Below the pieces are notes generated by a model that searched no databases, was not told the DNA's origin, and was given only the letters and a program-made list of their open reading frames with translations. Position numbers and translations under genes: made by a program. Below are positions 21,727 through 32,805 of a stretch of DNA of 64,000 nt, piece by piece; the first letter of the stretch is position 1; each line of letters starts with the position of its first letter. Location of the stretch: NCBI GenBank assembly GCA_027422505.1, contig JAPQWV010001356.1, forward strand, positions 29,808 through 93,807, in the 5' to 3' direction. This DNA comes from Craterostigma plantagineum (taxonomy: Eukaryota > Streptophyta > Magnoliopsida > Lamiales > Linderniaceae).

Positions 21727-22427
21727 CAGTGTTTTAAAACGCGCATAGCGACGCTTCGCGTTTCAGTTCACATAGCGCGTAGCGTAAATAGCGTAGTATT
21801 TCGGACAAGCCACTTATTAAGTTAAGAAACATATTATAACAAATTATTAATCATAAGCACATTAGTCAAGCTTTATATAAAATTTGGGTTCAATAATATA
21901 TGTAAAATCTAAAAATATATATTCCAAACAATAAAAACATACATAGAAATATATTAAACAATTCATGTATATAAGATTTAATAGAATTTTTAAATCTAAT
22001 TTCGTGTCATGGGCCAGCATTAAAAATATTGAACAATAACTAATAAATTTTAAGAACCTAAATGTAGTATTTAGAAAAAGACTTTTAACATTGTCGAAAA
22101 ATATGAGATTGTCATTGTAATCGCTGTTAAACAAAGAATAAATTAGTTAAATTTATTTATTTTTATCACATAGATTACATTAAATAATCTAGATTTTTTT
22201 GTGTTGGTCGAAATAATTTAAAAGTTAGAATAAATTTGAAAAACTAAAATAAAATATTAGTCAAATCATTGCCACGTGACAATTGGCTCTCTGCGTCTCT
22301 GCTTCTCTGTCGCAATAATTCTGTGTTTGTACTGTACGCTTTTTTTTTTTCGACTCGTCGCATTTTCAGGTATATTTATGCTAAATCGCGCCTTAGAGCG
22401 CGCGGAAAAACGCGTTTTTAAACACCG
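21727..22427. mobile_element. hAT-type MITE with 8-bp target duplication
   Basis: A 701-bp AT-rich element with terminal inverted repeats of 17 bp (CAGTGTTTTAAAACGCG and reversed CGGTGTTTAAAAACGCG, two mismatches), flanked by the direct repeat GGAAAAAT (21719-21726, 22428-22435). An 8-bp duplication fits the hAT superfamily. Subterminal GCGCATAGCG and AGCGCGTAGCG motifs are at the left end. No transposase. Confidence 0.8.
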
Positions 22428-22435
22428 GGAAAAAT

Positions 22436-23117
22436 AGATATTTATTGGATTTTTTCTCGAGTAAAGAGAGATAGTGATTATTTTCTCGTTTATGATTGCG
22501 AGGTTGCAAATTGTTCATGATTATTTTCCACGTAAATTTTAACGTCACTTTTATCCTATTCTCATTTCCAATATCTGCATGCTGTCTATTTCGCAACAAA
22601 ACAAACACTAAGGAGACTCAACGATGACGATGATCACTCAACACAAAAAGCAAGAGAACTTCACGTTTCAATACCTTATTTAAAGAAAAGGGGAAAAAAA
22701 TCAACAAATCTCCGCTTTCTTCAAGACATGAGTAAGTACAGAGATTGACCAGCCGATTAAACACCAAAAAAATAAGGAAAAAAAGTTACCTGGTGAAGAA
22801 GTTGATTATTTCATGCAGTGATCATACAATTTTCTTGCCTACGAACGCATTTATGAATGGTAAAAATGGAGGTTGCTGTGTCAGCAATGGATATGCTCAA
22901 AGACTTAAAAGCTCTTATTTTCTTGTTTGTATTTTGAAGTCTTAATAATTAATTGATATTTGATAATATTTTGCTTTTTCATATATACAAAAAAACCTGG
23001 CCGCGTGGTCCACCGCCTCCTCTCTATTTACTGTATTTTGTGCTTATCCATTTACAAAGGCACACTGACAAGAAAACTAAATTCATTTTTTTTTTTGGAA
23101 CCAAACGAAGAGATTAT
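22436..23117. other. Gene-less region
   Basis: AT-rich, with no repeat structure or coding sequence that I recognise; short open frames only. Confidence 0.5.
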
Positions 23118-23886
23118 GGGGTTTGGGGTGATCCTCCAAAACATCACCGTGATCTTTTCAACGCTTCATAATCACCGCGTTTGTTTAGCGTAGGTGAATC
23201 ATCACCGTGATGGAAGATCACCGAGATGATCAAAAACGGGGTGATATTCCAGCTTTTGGATCACCCCCAAAAAGCAGGGTGATCCTCCATCACCGTGGTG
23301 TGGTGATATTTTCAATATTTCTTTGGACAAAATTATCCCTTTTCTTTTAACATTCATTCCTTATATACCTTACTCCTATTTTAAGTTACATAACCAACAT
23401 ATTTAAATCTTATTATAGTTAATGCTTAAAAAAGAGATTATGTTGAAGGATTATAGAAAATACTTATAATTAATAATTGAGTAATCTATTAAAGCTTAAA
23501 AAAATTAAAATAATTATATTGAAGAATTATATAAATTCTATGTTTAAAGCATAAAAAATATAATAATTCTATTGATGAATTATATAACATGCTTATAAGC
23601 TTAACAATAATACTTGATTTTCAAATATTAATAACTATCACGTTAAAGATTACCCCAAATGGACATATTAAAACACTTTTTACAACATAAGTATAAAAGG
23701 TTAAATATGACATTTACATAACATCAGACACCACTGCGATTAAACAAACACAATATTCCAATATCACATTGATATGCAAAATGAAATATTACCCCAAACA
23801 AACACAGTAATGATATATCACATTGATCCACATCACGGTGATATTCACATTACGGTGATGTGAGTATCACCGGAAACAAACACCCC
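23118..23886. mobile_element. PIF/Harbinger (Tourist-like) MITE, copy 2
   Basis: Reverse-orientation relative of the 4.04-4.87 kb element. The right end GTATCACCGGAAACAAACACCCC is the complement of that copy's left end, and the GTGATCCTCCATCACCGTG and central AT-rich segments also match. The left end is shortened (GGGGTTTGGGGTGATCC), and no clean TWA duplication remains. Confidence 0.7.
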
Positions 23887-24783
23887 AAGTTATAAACTTA
23901 CTCACTATTTTCTCAGTATAAAATTCGAGCTAATTCATCCTCACACCGAATATTCGAATTTTCAATGCTAAATAGTGATATCGTTTGTTTTAATTTTATT
24001 TTAAATCTTATTTTAATCACGTTTAAAATATTTTATATATAAAGATAAAATAATATTAAATTTCTTTACTTATTGTTTTTTTTCATTTGAAATTTAAGAA
24101 AATTTATAAATAAAATTATATAAGAACTCTTCAATATTAATAATTTTAATATGTTAAATAAATATAATACAAAGTTTATTAATTTAGCTATGATGATATC
24201 ATTTTTAGTGTAAAATAAAGGTAACGGAGTGGAGTAAAAGTTAATGTAGAAAAAGAAGCGTTTAAGAGCATCTCCAACGCCAGCATAAAAATAAAGTTAA
24301 CTTTACACAATATACAGTTGCTACAATCAACTCATAAATTCTATTTTCTACATTAATACTCCAACTCATTATCTCTAATTTTTAAATATTAATTTCTATT
24401 TATTACTATCATAGTTGACTTATTAAACATTATATTATAATGATTAAAAAGTCAATAGATTATACTTATTAAATTCAAAAATTAATTATTATACTTATTA
24501 AATTCAAAAATTAATTAAATTATAAAATAAGCATATTATTTAATATAATATATTAAATTAAAAGAAACATATCAATAAATAAAAGAAAAATAATATTTAT
24601 TTTTACTTTCTTATTATAAGAATATGAAATATTGTAAATATAATTAAAATATATTGTATTAAATAAAATATAAATAAATAGAAACTACAATACTATTTTA
24701 GCGTTGAAAAAATTGTGTGTATTCTACAACTAGAGTATCTCTACTCATCACTACAATGTAGTGCTAAATAGAGTCCAATTGAA
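23887..24783. other. AT-rich DNA with a MITE-like terminus
   Basis: No gene. AGAGCATCTCCAACGCC at about 24263 looks like another CATCTCCAA-type MITE end, followed by more than 450 bp of very AT-rich DNA; I could not identify a convincing right end. Confidence 0.4.
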
Positions 24784-24788
24784 GTATA

Positions 24789-25241
24789 TGTCGACATAAT
24801 AGATGAGCTGGAAGAATCCAAAATCATTTTGAAGACAAACTGCACGTGGGATTTTTAATAGTCAAAGTGGCATGCTTTATTAGGTGGGCGCATGATATGA
24901 AAATTCATGCTTTCAGACCCACGCGTCTCCTCACATGTAAAAAAGGCTTCAAGCCTTTGCCTATAAATAGGCTACGAACTATCAGTGCAAAATCATCCCA
25001 GACAGAGAGAATAATTAGTGAGAGATAGAGAGAAAATTAATAGAGAGTTTGTCGGGTATTTTCTCCGACTATAAAGAGAGAGGTTGAAGGTTTTCTCCTT
25101 TATAGATTGAGAGGTTGTAACTCCTATATTTTCCTCTATAGTGGATTCTTCTTCCTTGCCCGTGGTTTTTACCCCGATTTGTTTGGGAGTTTTCCACGTT
25201 ACATCTCGGTGTCCACATTTTATCTTAATTACCCATATATT
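24789..25241 (+). repeat. copia-2 5' LTR, 3' end deleted
   Basis: Starts TGTCGACATAATAG. It contains a TATA box (CCTATAAATAGG, near 24960) and a purine-rich leader. It matches the 3' LTR up to ATATTAG, then jumps to gag. The last ~50 bp, ending CGCCAACA in the other LTR, and the primer-binding site are missing. Confidence 0.85.
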
Positions 25242-26404
25242 AGATGGAAAACCAGCTACAATGACAGACGACAAGAAATGGAACGAGATGGACGGAAGCG
25301 CTATCGCAAATCTCCATCTGGCACTAGCAGATGAGATATTGACCAGCATCGAAGAAAAGAAAACGGCAAAGGAGATTTGGGACCACCTAACCAATCTGTA
25401 CGAGCCGACGTCGTTACACAAACAAAATTTTCTTGAAGAGAAAATTGTTCACCTTGAGAATGTCTGAATCTACTTCGGTGACGGAGCATCTCAACGTCTT
25501 GAATACTCTATTTTCCCAGCTAACATCGTTGGGGTATAAAACGGAGGATAAAGAACGTGCGGAAATTCTACTTCAAAGTCTGCCTGATTCGTATGATCAA
25601 CTCATCATCAACTTGACGAACAACGCGAAAGTTCTGGTCTTCAATAACCTCGCGGCTGCTATTCTCGAAGAAGAAAATCGGCGAAAGAACAAGGAGGATC
25701 AGCAAGTAGGCTCGCAACAGGTCGAAGCTTTGACAGTGATGAGAGGGAGATCAACGGAACGTGGTTCAAGTGGGAGTCACATTCAAGGCAGGGGAAAATC
25801 AAGAAGTAAGAAGAATGATATGAAAATGCTACCACTGTGGAAAGAAGGGTCACTTGAAGAAGGATTGTTGGAGCCTGAAAATTCCAATCCTCAAGGAAAT
25901 CTGGCAAACGCGCCAGGTGGAGACATATTGTGTAGCGAAGCAGCTATCTCAACGGAGAGCAGGAAGGCGTACGATGAGATATGGCTTCTTGACTCGGGCG
26001 CAACTTATCATATGACCTCTCGAAGAGACTGGTTCAACCACTACGAACCTGTCTTAGGAGGATCTGTGTATAGTTGTGAAGATAATGCCTTAAAGATCGT
26101 AGGCGTTGGAACCGTGAGGTTGAAGTTGCACGACGGTACAGTTTGCACTATTCAAGGAGTGCGGTACGTGGAAGGTCTCAAGAAGAATTTATTGTCTGTG
26201 GGACAGCTCGATGATCTTGGCTGTGAAATCAAAGTTCGGGGAGGAATAATGAAAATATTCCGTGGAGCACTTGTAGTCATGAAAGGTGAAAAGGTCGCTG
26301 CAAATTTGTATATGCTGTTGGGAGAGACGGTGCAGGAAGGGGAAGCGTCTGTGGCTTCGGAAATTCAACGGAAAGATCTATTATGCTATGGCATCAGAAG
26401 CTAG
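25242..26404 (+). pseudogene. copia-2 gag and protease
   Basis: Gag frame from about 25242 (KWNEMDGSAIANLHLALADEI ... LTNLYEP) shifts at about 25440 into SESTSVTEHLNVLNTLFSQL. The CCHC zinc knuckle (CYHCGKKGHLKKDC, near 25826-25867) is intact but lies in a third frame. The protease follows with the active site DSGATYHM (about 25992-26015). Gag packages RNA and protease cleaves the polyprotein in cytoplasmic particles. Two small indels bracket the knuckle, so no full polyprotein can be made. Confidence 0.85.
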
Positions 26405-27084
26405 GGCATATGTCAGAACAAGGAATGAAAATTCTTGCGGGCCAGAATCTACTTCCGGGTCTCACGAAGGTGTCACTACCGTTCTGTGAGCATTGCGTAG
26501 CAAACAAGCAGCACCGGCTACAATTCAACACATCAAATTCTAGAAGCAATAGTATTCTGGAATTGGTTCACTCTGATGTATGGCAGTCATCAGTTTCATC
26601 CCGAGGAGGAGGGAAGTACTTCGTGTCTTTCATCGACGATTACTCCAGGAGATGTTGGGTGTATATTATCAAGAGTAAGGGGGATATGTTTGCAACCTTC
26701 AAGAATTTCAAGGCTCGGATCGAACTTGATACAGGAAAGAAGATCAAGTGTTTGAGGACGGATAATGGAGGAGATATACTGGTGGGGAATTTGATAGCTT
26801 TTGCAAAAGGGAAGGCATCAAAAGGCACTTCACTACGGCGTATACTCCACAACAAAATGGAGTGGCGGAGCGGATGAACAGGACTCTGTTAGAGAGGACA
26901 AGAGCCATGTTGGAAGCTGCGGGTCTGGATAAATTATACTGGGCAGAAGCAGTCAACACCGCCTGTTACGTAATCAATCGGTCGCCTTCAACGGCAATTG
27001 ATCAGAAGACGCCGATGGAGATGTGGACCGGAAAGCCAGCGGATTATTCCAAACTCCATGTATTTGGAAGTCCTGTGTACGTGA
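26383..27084 (+). pseudogene. copia-2 integrase, N-terminal part
   Basis: The HHCC zinc domain (WHQKLGHMS ... CEHCVANKQ) and DDE core with HSDVW and LRTDNGG lie in the frame 26383-26877. A one-base loss near 26790 shifts the VAERMNRTLLERTRAML block with the catalytic Glu into the frame from 26862. That frame runs into the Athila-like LTR at 27085. The remainder of integrase resumes at 36834. Confidence 0.85.
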
Positions 27085-28490
27085 TGTTGATCGACACGTG
27101 GTGTGTGAATGAAAAGTGCGACAAGTAATAATTAAAACGAATACCTAATTACTATCACCGACGTGCGATAGGCAGTGGACCTATCGTTTGTAGTGTAGTA
27201 AAGTGAGTAAACGAGTATCGAACACAAGGAATAAATCAAGTACTAGTAATGACCTCTTGACTCGATATTTAGCCTAAACAAATACGCAGAATGTTTTATG
27301 ACTCAACCTAACAGATTACTTCTAACTCAACTAGAGATTCAAAGAACACGCTTAAAAACTGATACGGAGCTTCAGATAATAGAGATGTGCTCCGGATTCG
27401 AATCCCGCTAGGTACTATCGGCTAAGACAACGAAATCGTTCCTACGTGATTCTGACTAGATCGCAGTAATTTTCCTACCCGCTCGCGAGTTTGCTGTCGC
27501 CCTAAACGCTCGCGGGAATCTAAGATTGGTAATTACTAATGGCGAGGATTGGGTATTTGCTTTCGCCCTATACCCGGATCCTAACTTCTATGAACGGCCT
27601 AAACGTTATTTAGCTGTCGCCCTAAACGTTTTTCCATACGATCACTTTAACACATAGACATATTAAAGCAACGAAACAGATTCATAGAATGATAAATAGT
27701 CAAAACATAGAGTCACGATAATCATACGTCTTAACTACGAAATATCCTAGCGTTCATCTAATCCCGAACACAAAGGGGAATTAGCTACGCATAATAGACG
27801 AGAAAACAACGCAAGAAATAAGGAATAAAGGCGAAGAATTCATATTCTTGATATACGGATGATCTGCGATGATAGCGCGGGAGATTCTTCATTCTTCGTT
27901 AAATCGGGCGTGATTTCGTCGATGATCCGTCTCTTGCGCTCCGGGACGTGATTCTGCGTTCTTTTGTGCTATTTTTCGTCTCTAGAGGGATTAGGGTTGA
28001 TCTCTGGTCAGTTGTACCCTTTCTGGGTTGAATTTGGGCTTTTTATAGCGATTTCCGTCACGGTCACGGCCTGGGACATGGGCCGTCACGGCCGCGACCA
28101 TCGTCGTTTCTACGTTGTATGCATTCTGCCCAGAGTCACGGCCAAGTGCATGAGGTGTCACGGCCGTGACTTTCTCCAGCCCAAGTCTCTGCCTGATGTC
28201 ACGGTCTGGAGCACAGGGTGTCACGGCCGTGACCATGGCAGTGAGTTAAACTCCGCGTTCTGCCTCATGTCACGGTCTAGTGCGTGTCTGTCACGGCCGT
28301 GACGTGTGGCAGTATTCGTCCTTTTTGCTCCGTTTTGCTTCGTTTTCGCTCCTTTTCGCCCGAAACTGTCCTGAGCTCCTTCAATATCAAAATAAGTGTA
28401 AGTATGTTGAATAAGTGCACAAAGTGATTGCTAAAACTATATTATTCCCCAATAAAGTATCACGATAAACGCACTAAAATGCGTTTATCA
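27085..28490 (-). repeat. Athila-like element 3' LTR (full length)
   Basis: 1406 bp; on the minus strand TGATAAACGC ... GATCAACA, with TG...CA ends. It contains the GTCACGGCCGTGAC array (28050-28305) and CGCTCGCG/TTTGCTGTCGCCCTA phrases repeated three times at 27480-27630. Confidence 0.85.
28050..28305. repeat. GTCACGGCCGTGAC palindrome array (Athila 3' LTR)
   Basis: Perfect 14-bp palindromes at 28157-28170, 28220-28233 and 28290-28303, with a decayed one near 28084 (GTCACGGCCGCGAC). Between them are half-sites such as GTCACGGCCAAG and GTCACGGTCT. Spacing is 63-70 bp. A long open frame on each strand here is a by-product of the repeat. Confidence 0.85.
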
Positions 28491-28492
28491 AA

Positions 28493-28505
28493 CCTCCCCA
28501 CACTT
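28493..28505 (-). promoter_or_regulatory. Athila-like polypurine tract
   Basis: Minus-strand AAGTGTGGGGAGG sits three bases before the 3' LTR, the expected plus-strand primer. A near-duplicate is at 29886-29901. Confidence 0.8.
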
Positions 28506-30147
28506 AAGCATTTGCTTGTCCTCAAGTAAATTAGAGTTCAGAGAAGGCATCTAATCAGGATATCGGCACGATTGTTCGCAATTTATCATCAAAGCATAGA
28601 AAAAACACGAAACGAAATTAAGCAACCAATCACGGACATTACACTAAGGACTCGCACTTGTCAATCTGAGCTTCCCTAGCGCTGCAAATCGAGACCTATA
28701 CCTCACAAGGATTCACTCAATTCACTCAAGTGTATAGTTTAGCATATGATGAGTCGCTCAATTCGTGCACTAGTCCAACCCCTACCATAAACTTGCAAGC
28801 TAATCGCATTTCTACTATCTAAAGTGGCAAGCATAAATCTGAGGGTCTTTTCGGGTGGACATGGGTCACATAGTCATAAAAACGGTAAGCATGTAGTGAT
28901 CACGTAATCTTAGAGCTAGGATATGTAAGAGAATAGTATCAAAGAACATAGCATGATCAAAATGATAATCACATGACCCAACATAAGACTCGACATTCTC
29001 GCTCTGAAATCCTAGACTTTTCTGCCCGACCCCCTCGACTCAGTTCCCTTTCATTTTCTGCCCTTTCACCTTAATTACGCTCTAATTTCGTGCACTGCCC
29101 TTATTCCCTAAAAACATCAAGGTTCGGCTTTTGTCGCATATAATACATCGTCACAGCGAATGCCGTGTACCTAAGGATACTTATTACCGAAACCTATATC
29201 TTGCCAAAGGGTATATGATGCATGCTTATGAAAGGGATCGGGTCATTTCAGAAAACGGTCAAGTCAGGGACGAGTCATTTCTCGAATAGCAGAGAAGAAC
29301 ATCAATCATACACTGAAACAGTAACTCTCAAATTCGACTACTGCTCTATTCTAATCAATTCAGGTTCATATAATCTCTGGAGGCTTATTCGGGTCAGGGG
29401 TATTTCATAGCATACGGGTAGGCAACGAATCGGCTCAGGCTCAAAGTGGCTACTAAGAGGCTTAGTTATGGTAAGGAAAATTTGACACTGGACTTAATTC
29501 CTAATGCCCTCATCATTTTCACACTAATGCACCCAAACAGTTTCAACACGCATCAGACAGGCAAGTTCTAGAGAAATATAGACTAGACACGTCACACAAT
29601 CAAGAAATATGAGCATAAGCTCGTCAGGCTCAAACTCTCACAACGAAACAGGGTTATGTGTACGGATCTCTCAAAGCAGTGCTATATCTATTCAGGCAGA
29701 CAAGATTCAATCAGTCATGCATATCCTAATTGCTCACAGAATTTCATAAAATGCAGACCAACTCGAGATAAGCGCACACAATCATGCCTGATTCAGTAAT
29801 TCATGCCTTTCCAACGAACTTAACGACTCACGGACACGTCATAAAAAAATTAAAAATTTTTTACGTAAGTTCTCAAACTAAATTCCCCTCCCCACACTTA
29901 AGTCTGACGTTGTCCTCAACGTAAAAAGGATAAAAGGGAAGGAAAAAGAGTTTAAAAAGAGCGGGACTCCCCTGACGTGGTCGTGAAGTAGTCGTTTATT
30001 TTGCGCGTGTAGGTCGTTTGTAATCCGTTAAGCGTATCCTGGCGCTAGCTAAAGAGAGAAAAATACATGAAAAGAGAGTAGTCATAAGATTAACTATAAA
30101 CATAGTTATAAGCCTCAAGGGTAGAAACAAGGTAAAAACACACGCGA
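28506..30147 (-). other. Non-coding 3' region of the Athila-like element
   Basis: No gene. Long non-coding DNA typical of Athila/Tat elements. A second purine tract (minus-strand AAGTGTGGGGAGGGGAA, 29886-29902) with neighbouring TTGTCCTCAA-type sequence resembles the 3' tract. Confidence 0.6.
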
Positions 30148-31454
30148 CTACTCAAGCAAATGAAATGTCATAAAAAGAAAAGGAAAAATCCCTAAGGTGG
30201 TGGTGGTGGCGGCGGCGGCGAGCGTTTGCCTCGGGCGAAGGAGAGCTATCGATCGCTTGGACAGCTCGAGCGCCTGGTCCGTGGCTTGCAGGGCCTGGTT
30301 GTAGCGGTCCAGCTCTTCTCGGTACTGACGGTGGGCTTCCTCATTCCTTCGCTCGTACTCCTCTTGTCGGCGCCTCGTCTCTTCGCTATATCGCCGGGCT
30401 TCTTCGTCCCGTTGCAGGGCGTCGGCGTTCATACGCAGCATGTCCTGGTGCAGCGCTTCGAGGTCCGCTGTCGACGCGTAGGGGGCGACGCCGGATGATT
30501 CGCTGGTAGCCGGAGGAATAGGAGGGCCCTGCGGTCGTCGTGTCTGTCTCCACTGGGTGGGGGCCCTCGAGGTAGAGCTGGTCGTCGGGGACGGCTCCGT
30601 GGTCGATCTGGCCGCGATACATCTCGTGCCAGATGTACACCTTGTTTCGAGCGGGTCCAGGTGGGCGCCTTCACGAGCATCTTCATCTTCACTAATGCCT
30701 CCTCGTTAACGGGGTGGCGCCCGCCTACGATCTCCATCTCGGGCGCATTTGCGGGCCAGTAGCCTAATCCCTTGATCACCTTGGTGATGAGTGGTCCAAC
30801 CGCGATTTTTCCATTGCGTCTTGCTTCCGCTTGAGCGCTGAAAGCGTGGGCCACCGCCTTCCCCAAATGGACCCGTTCGCCTCGCTGTAGCTTGGTCAGG
30901 TAAAATAGATCTCGTAGGGTGACTGCTCCGTGCGAGTCGCCCCTCGGTGTCAGCGAGGTCGTCAGGAGGCGGTGAATGTAGCGCAGCCCTGGGATCCTCA
31001 ACGCGGACGCCTTCGACGTCTTCGCACTGTATGCCGGCTCGCCGGGTCGTGCGATATCAGCCCAGCAGCCCTGTCGCCCGCCCGGTTGATCAAAGTACGT
31101 CGCGTAGGACCGGTGCGGGTGTGGCCGCGGTACTCCAAGTGCATGGCACAGATCGTCGTCCTTCACGATATGCTCTTCGTTGAACGCCCGGAATCGGATG
31201 TTGTTGTCGCCGTATTCGTCGTAGGAGAACGAGGCAAGGAACTCCAAGGTGAGTTCCTTGTACGCCGGTTCGTCGATCCCCAGGAAGGTGTTCCATCCGC
31301 TGAGTGATAAGAACTGGGCAACCTGCTGGTTGATGTGGTGCTTCGCCAGCGTCTCGCGGTCGATCTGGTCCATGGCTATGAACTCCATTCCCTTCTGCCT
31401 GGTGTATCGTGCTGTCTGGGCCTCGTCAGTGAACTGGCCCATGGCTTCTAGCAT
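30148..31454 (-). pseudogene. Athila-type extra ORF downstream of integrase, frameshifted
   Basis: The first part (31454 to about 30640) reads NQQVAQFLSLSGWNTFLGID, YKELTLEFLASFSYDEYGD, RFRAFNEEHIV and LCHALGVP. It resembles the family of large plant-transposon proteins represented by the Athila ORF-1 domain, here placed after integrase. The frame changes near 30640 (continuing VYIWHEMYRGQIDHGAV) and again near 30440. The C-terminus (30441-30148) is a long charged coiled coil (RRRQEEYERRNEEAHRQYRE) ending with an Ala/Thr run. No signal peptide or membrane segment is evident, so an envelope role is not supported. Function of this family is unknown. Confidence 0.7.
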
Positions 31455-32334
31455 TGTCGGTGGGGGCCCGCGCCGCCTTTGACGAACGGGCGAACGCGAG
31501 GCGGGTCACGTGAGGCTGAGGCTCGACTTTTACCCATAGTACCTGAAAGAAAGGTGTGAGCGCAACGGGCATGAAAAGCTCAAAGTGGCATTTTTATCGA
31601 ACACGTGGCGTGCAACCAAAATCACTCCATCCAAGTCCAAAATTGAACAAGCTAATCACCCAAATATATCATATTATGAATCGAGGCTAATTAATGAGCC
31701 ACGAATCCATGTAATTAAGCACACCCAACGCGTTCATAGCATGTATCTAATTATAAGAGAGCACGATTAGCACCGGATCAAAACAAAATTCGAAAATCCC
31801 TAATTTAAACAAAATTAGGGTTCTTCATAAGAATTTCGAAATTTAACATCAAATGTACGTAATTGGGCTTACCCAAAGCATTCCTAGCATGTATCTATCA
31901 ATAAGAGGGCAATAGAAACAACAATTGAGACCCAATTTGAAAAATCCCCAATTTCGAAAATTAGGGTTCGTCAACGAATCATGAAAATCATCCACATACT
32001 AACGTAATCAAACGGTTCTGTAGCATCTATGGCACATAGTGGACGAATCATAGCAAATAGCATCCACAAATTAGCGATTTCGACCACAATTTCGAATTCG
32101 GAGTGGATAGGGCAAAAAGCATACCTTGTATTCTTAATCAAATTAAATGGAGGTTGAGGGTGGTCTTGTGGGTGTCGCCGGAGGTGGGAGGGCGGCGGTG
32201 ATCGGCGGTGGTGTTGGTGTTGGTGGGTGGTTTTCGTTTTGAGAGAGACGAGAGAGAGGAGAGGAAGAAATCGCGACAGAGAAGGAAAAGAGAGGAAGAA
32301 AAAGGGGAAAAATCGGATTTGGCCTTTAAATCCG
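31455..32334 (-). other. Leader of the extra ORF
   Basis: No gene. Two related segments (about 31660-31830 and 31840-31990) share ATTAGGGTTC and CATTCCTAGCATGTATCTA. A GGTGGTGTTGGTGTTGG purine/G-rich stretch lies at 32190-32240. Confidence 0.5.
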
Positions 32335-32705
32335 TGAGGGTCACGACCGTGACCTGTAAAGGTTTTGGCCGTGACCCGAGGCAGTGAACGCCTCTGGAAC
32401 ACGTCACGGCCGTGACGTTCTCGTCACAGGCCGTGACCGAATCGGGTTTTTTTTTTTTATTTTTTTTTCGGAGTCACGGCCGTGATGGCTTAAGTCATTG
32501 GCCGTGACAAAGGGCAGTAGGGGCCTCTGGGAGGAGTCACGGCCGTGACTGCTTAAGCAGTTGGCCGTGACATGGGGCAGAAAGCTCCATATGAGATCCC
32601 TCTTGGTCACGGCCGTGATGGCTTAAGCCTCTGGTCGTGACGTGGGGCAGTAGAGACCCCTGGAGGGAGTCACGGTCGTGACTGCTTAAGCAGTTGGCCG
32701 TGACC
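32335..32705. repeat. GTCACGGCCGTGAC palindrome array (Athila 3' region)
   Basis: About six units of roughly 62-67 bp. Each has a full or near palindrome (perfect at 32403-32416 and 32536-32549; variants GTCACGGCCGTGAT, GTCACGGTCGTGAC), then GCTTAAG(C/T)C, TTGGCCGTGAC and GGGGCAGTAG. A second palindrome, TGCTTAAGCA, falls between sites. Same core as in the LTRs of this element and in the 48.4 kb solo LTR. Confidence 0.85.
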
Positions 32706-32805
32706 ATCTTTTTTTTTCCTAACCTAAGACATAAATAAAAATACCTGGGTTGCCTCCCAAGAAGCGCTTACTTTACCGTCTTTAACCGGACGTCTCGTTG
32801 TTCGC

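Noticed and set aside
22745..23193. Small frames between the hAT MITE and Harbinger MITE
   Set aside because: Lysine/isoleucine-rich AT-driven frames without splice or domain support.
27964..28302. Open frames with repeated VTAKCMRCHGRD-like peptides, also at 32.1-32.6 and 36.3-36.6 kb
   Set aside because: Both strands are open because the palindrome lacks stops; sequence lies in LTR or non-coding region.
28050..28305. Regularly spaced palindromic repeats resembling a CRISPR array
   Set aside because: The DNA is plant nuclear, repeats lie inside retrotransposon LTRs, the intervening segments are themselves related half-sites, and no cas genes exist.
31455..32334. Possible envelope-like gene upstream of the extra ORF
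   Set aside because: Only short broken frames; no signal peptide or membrane segments.
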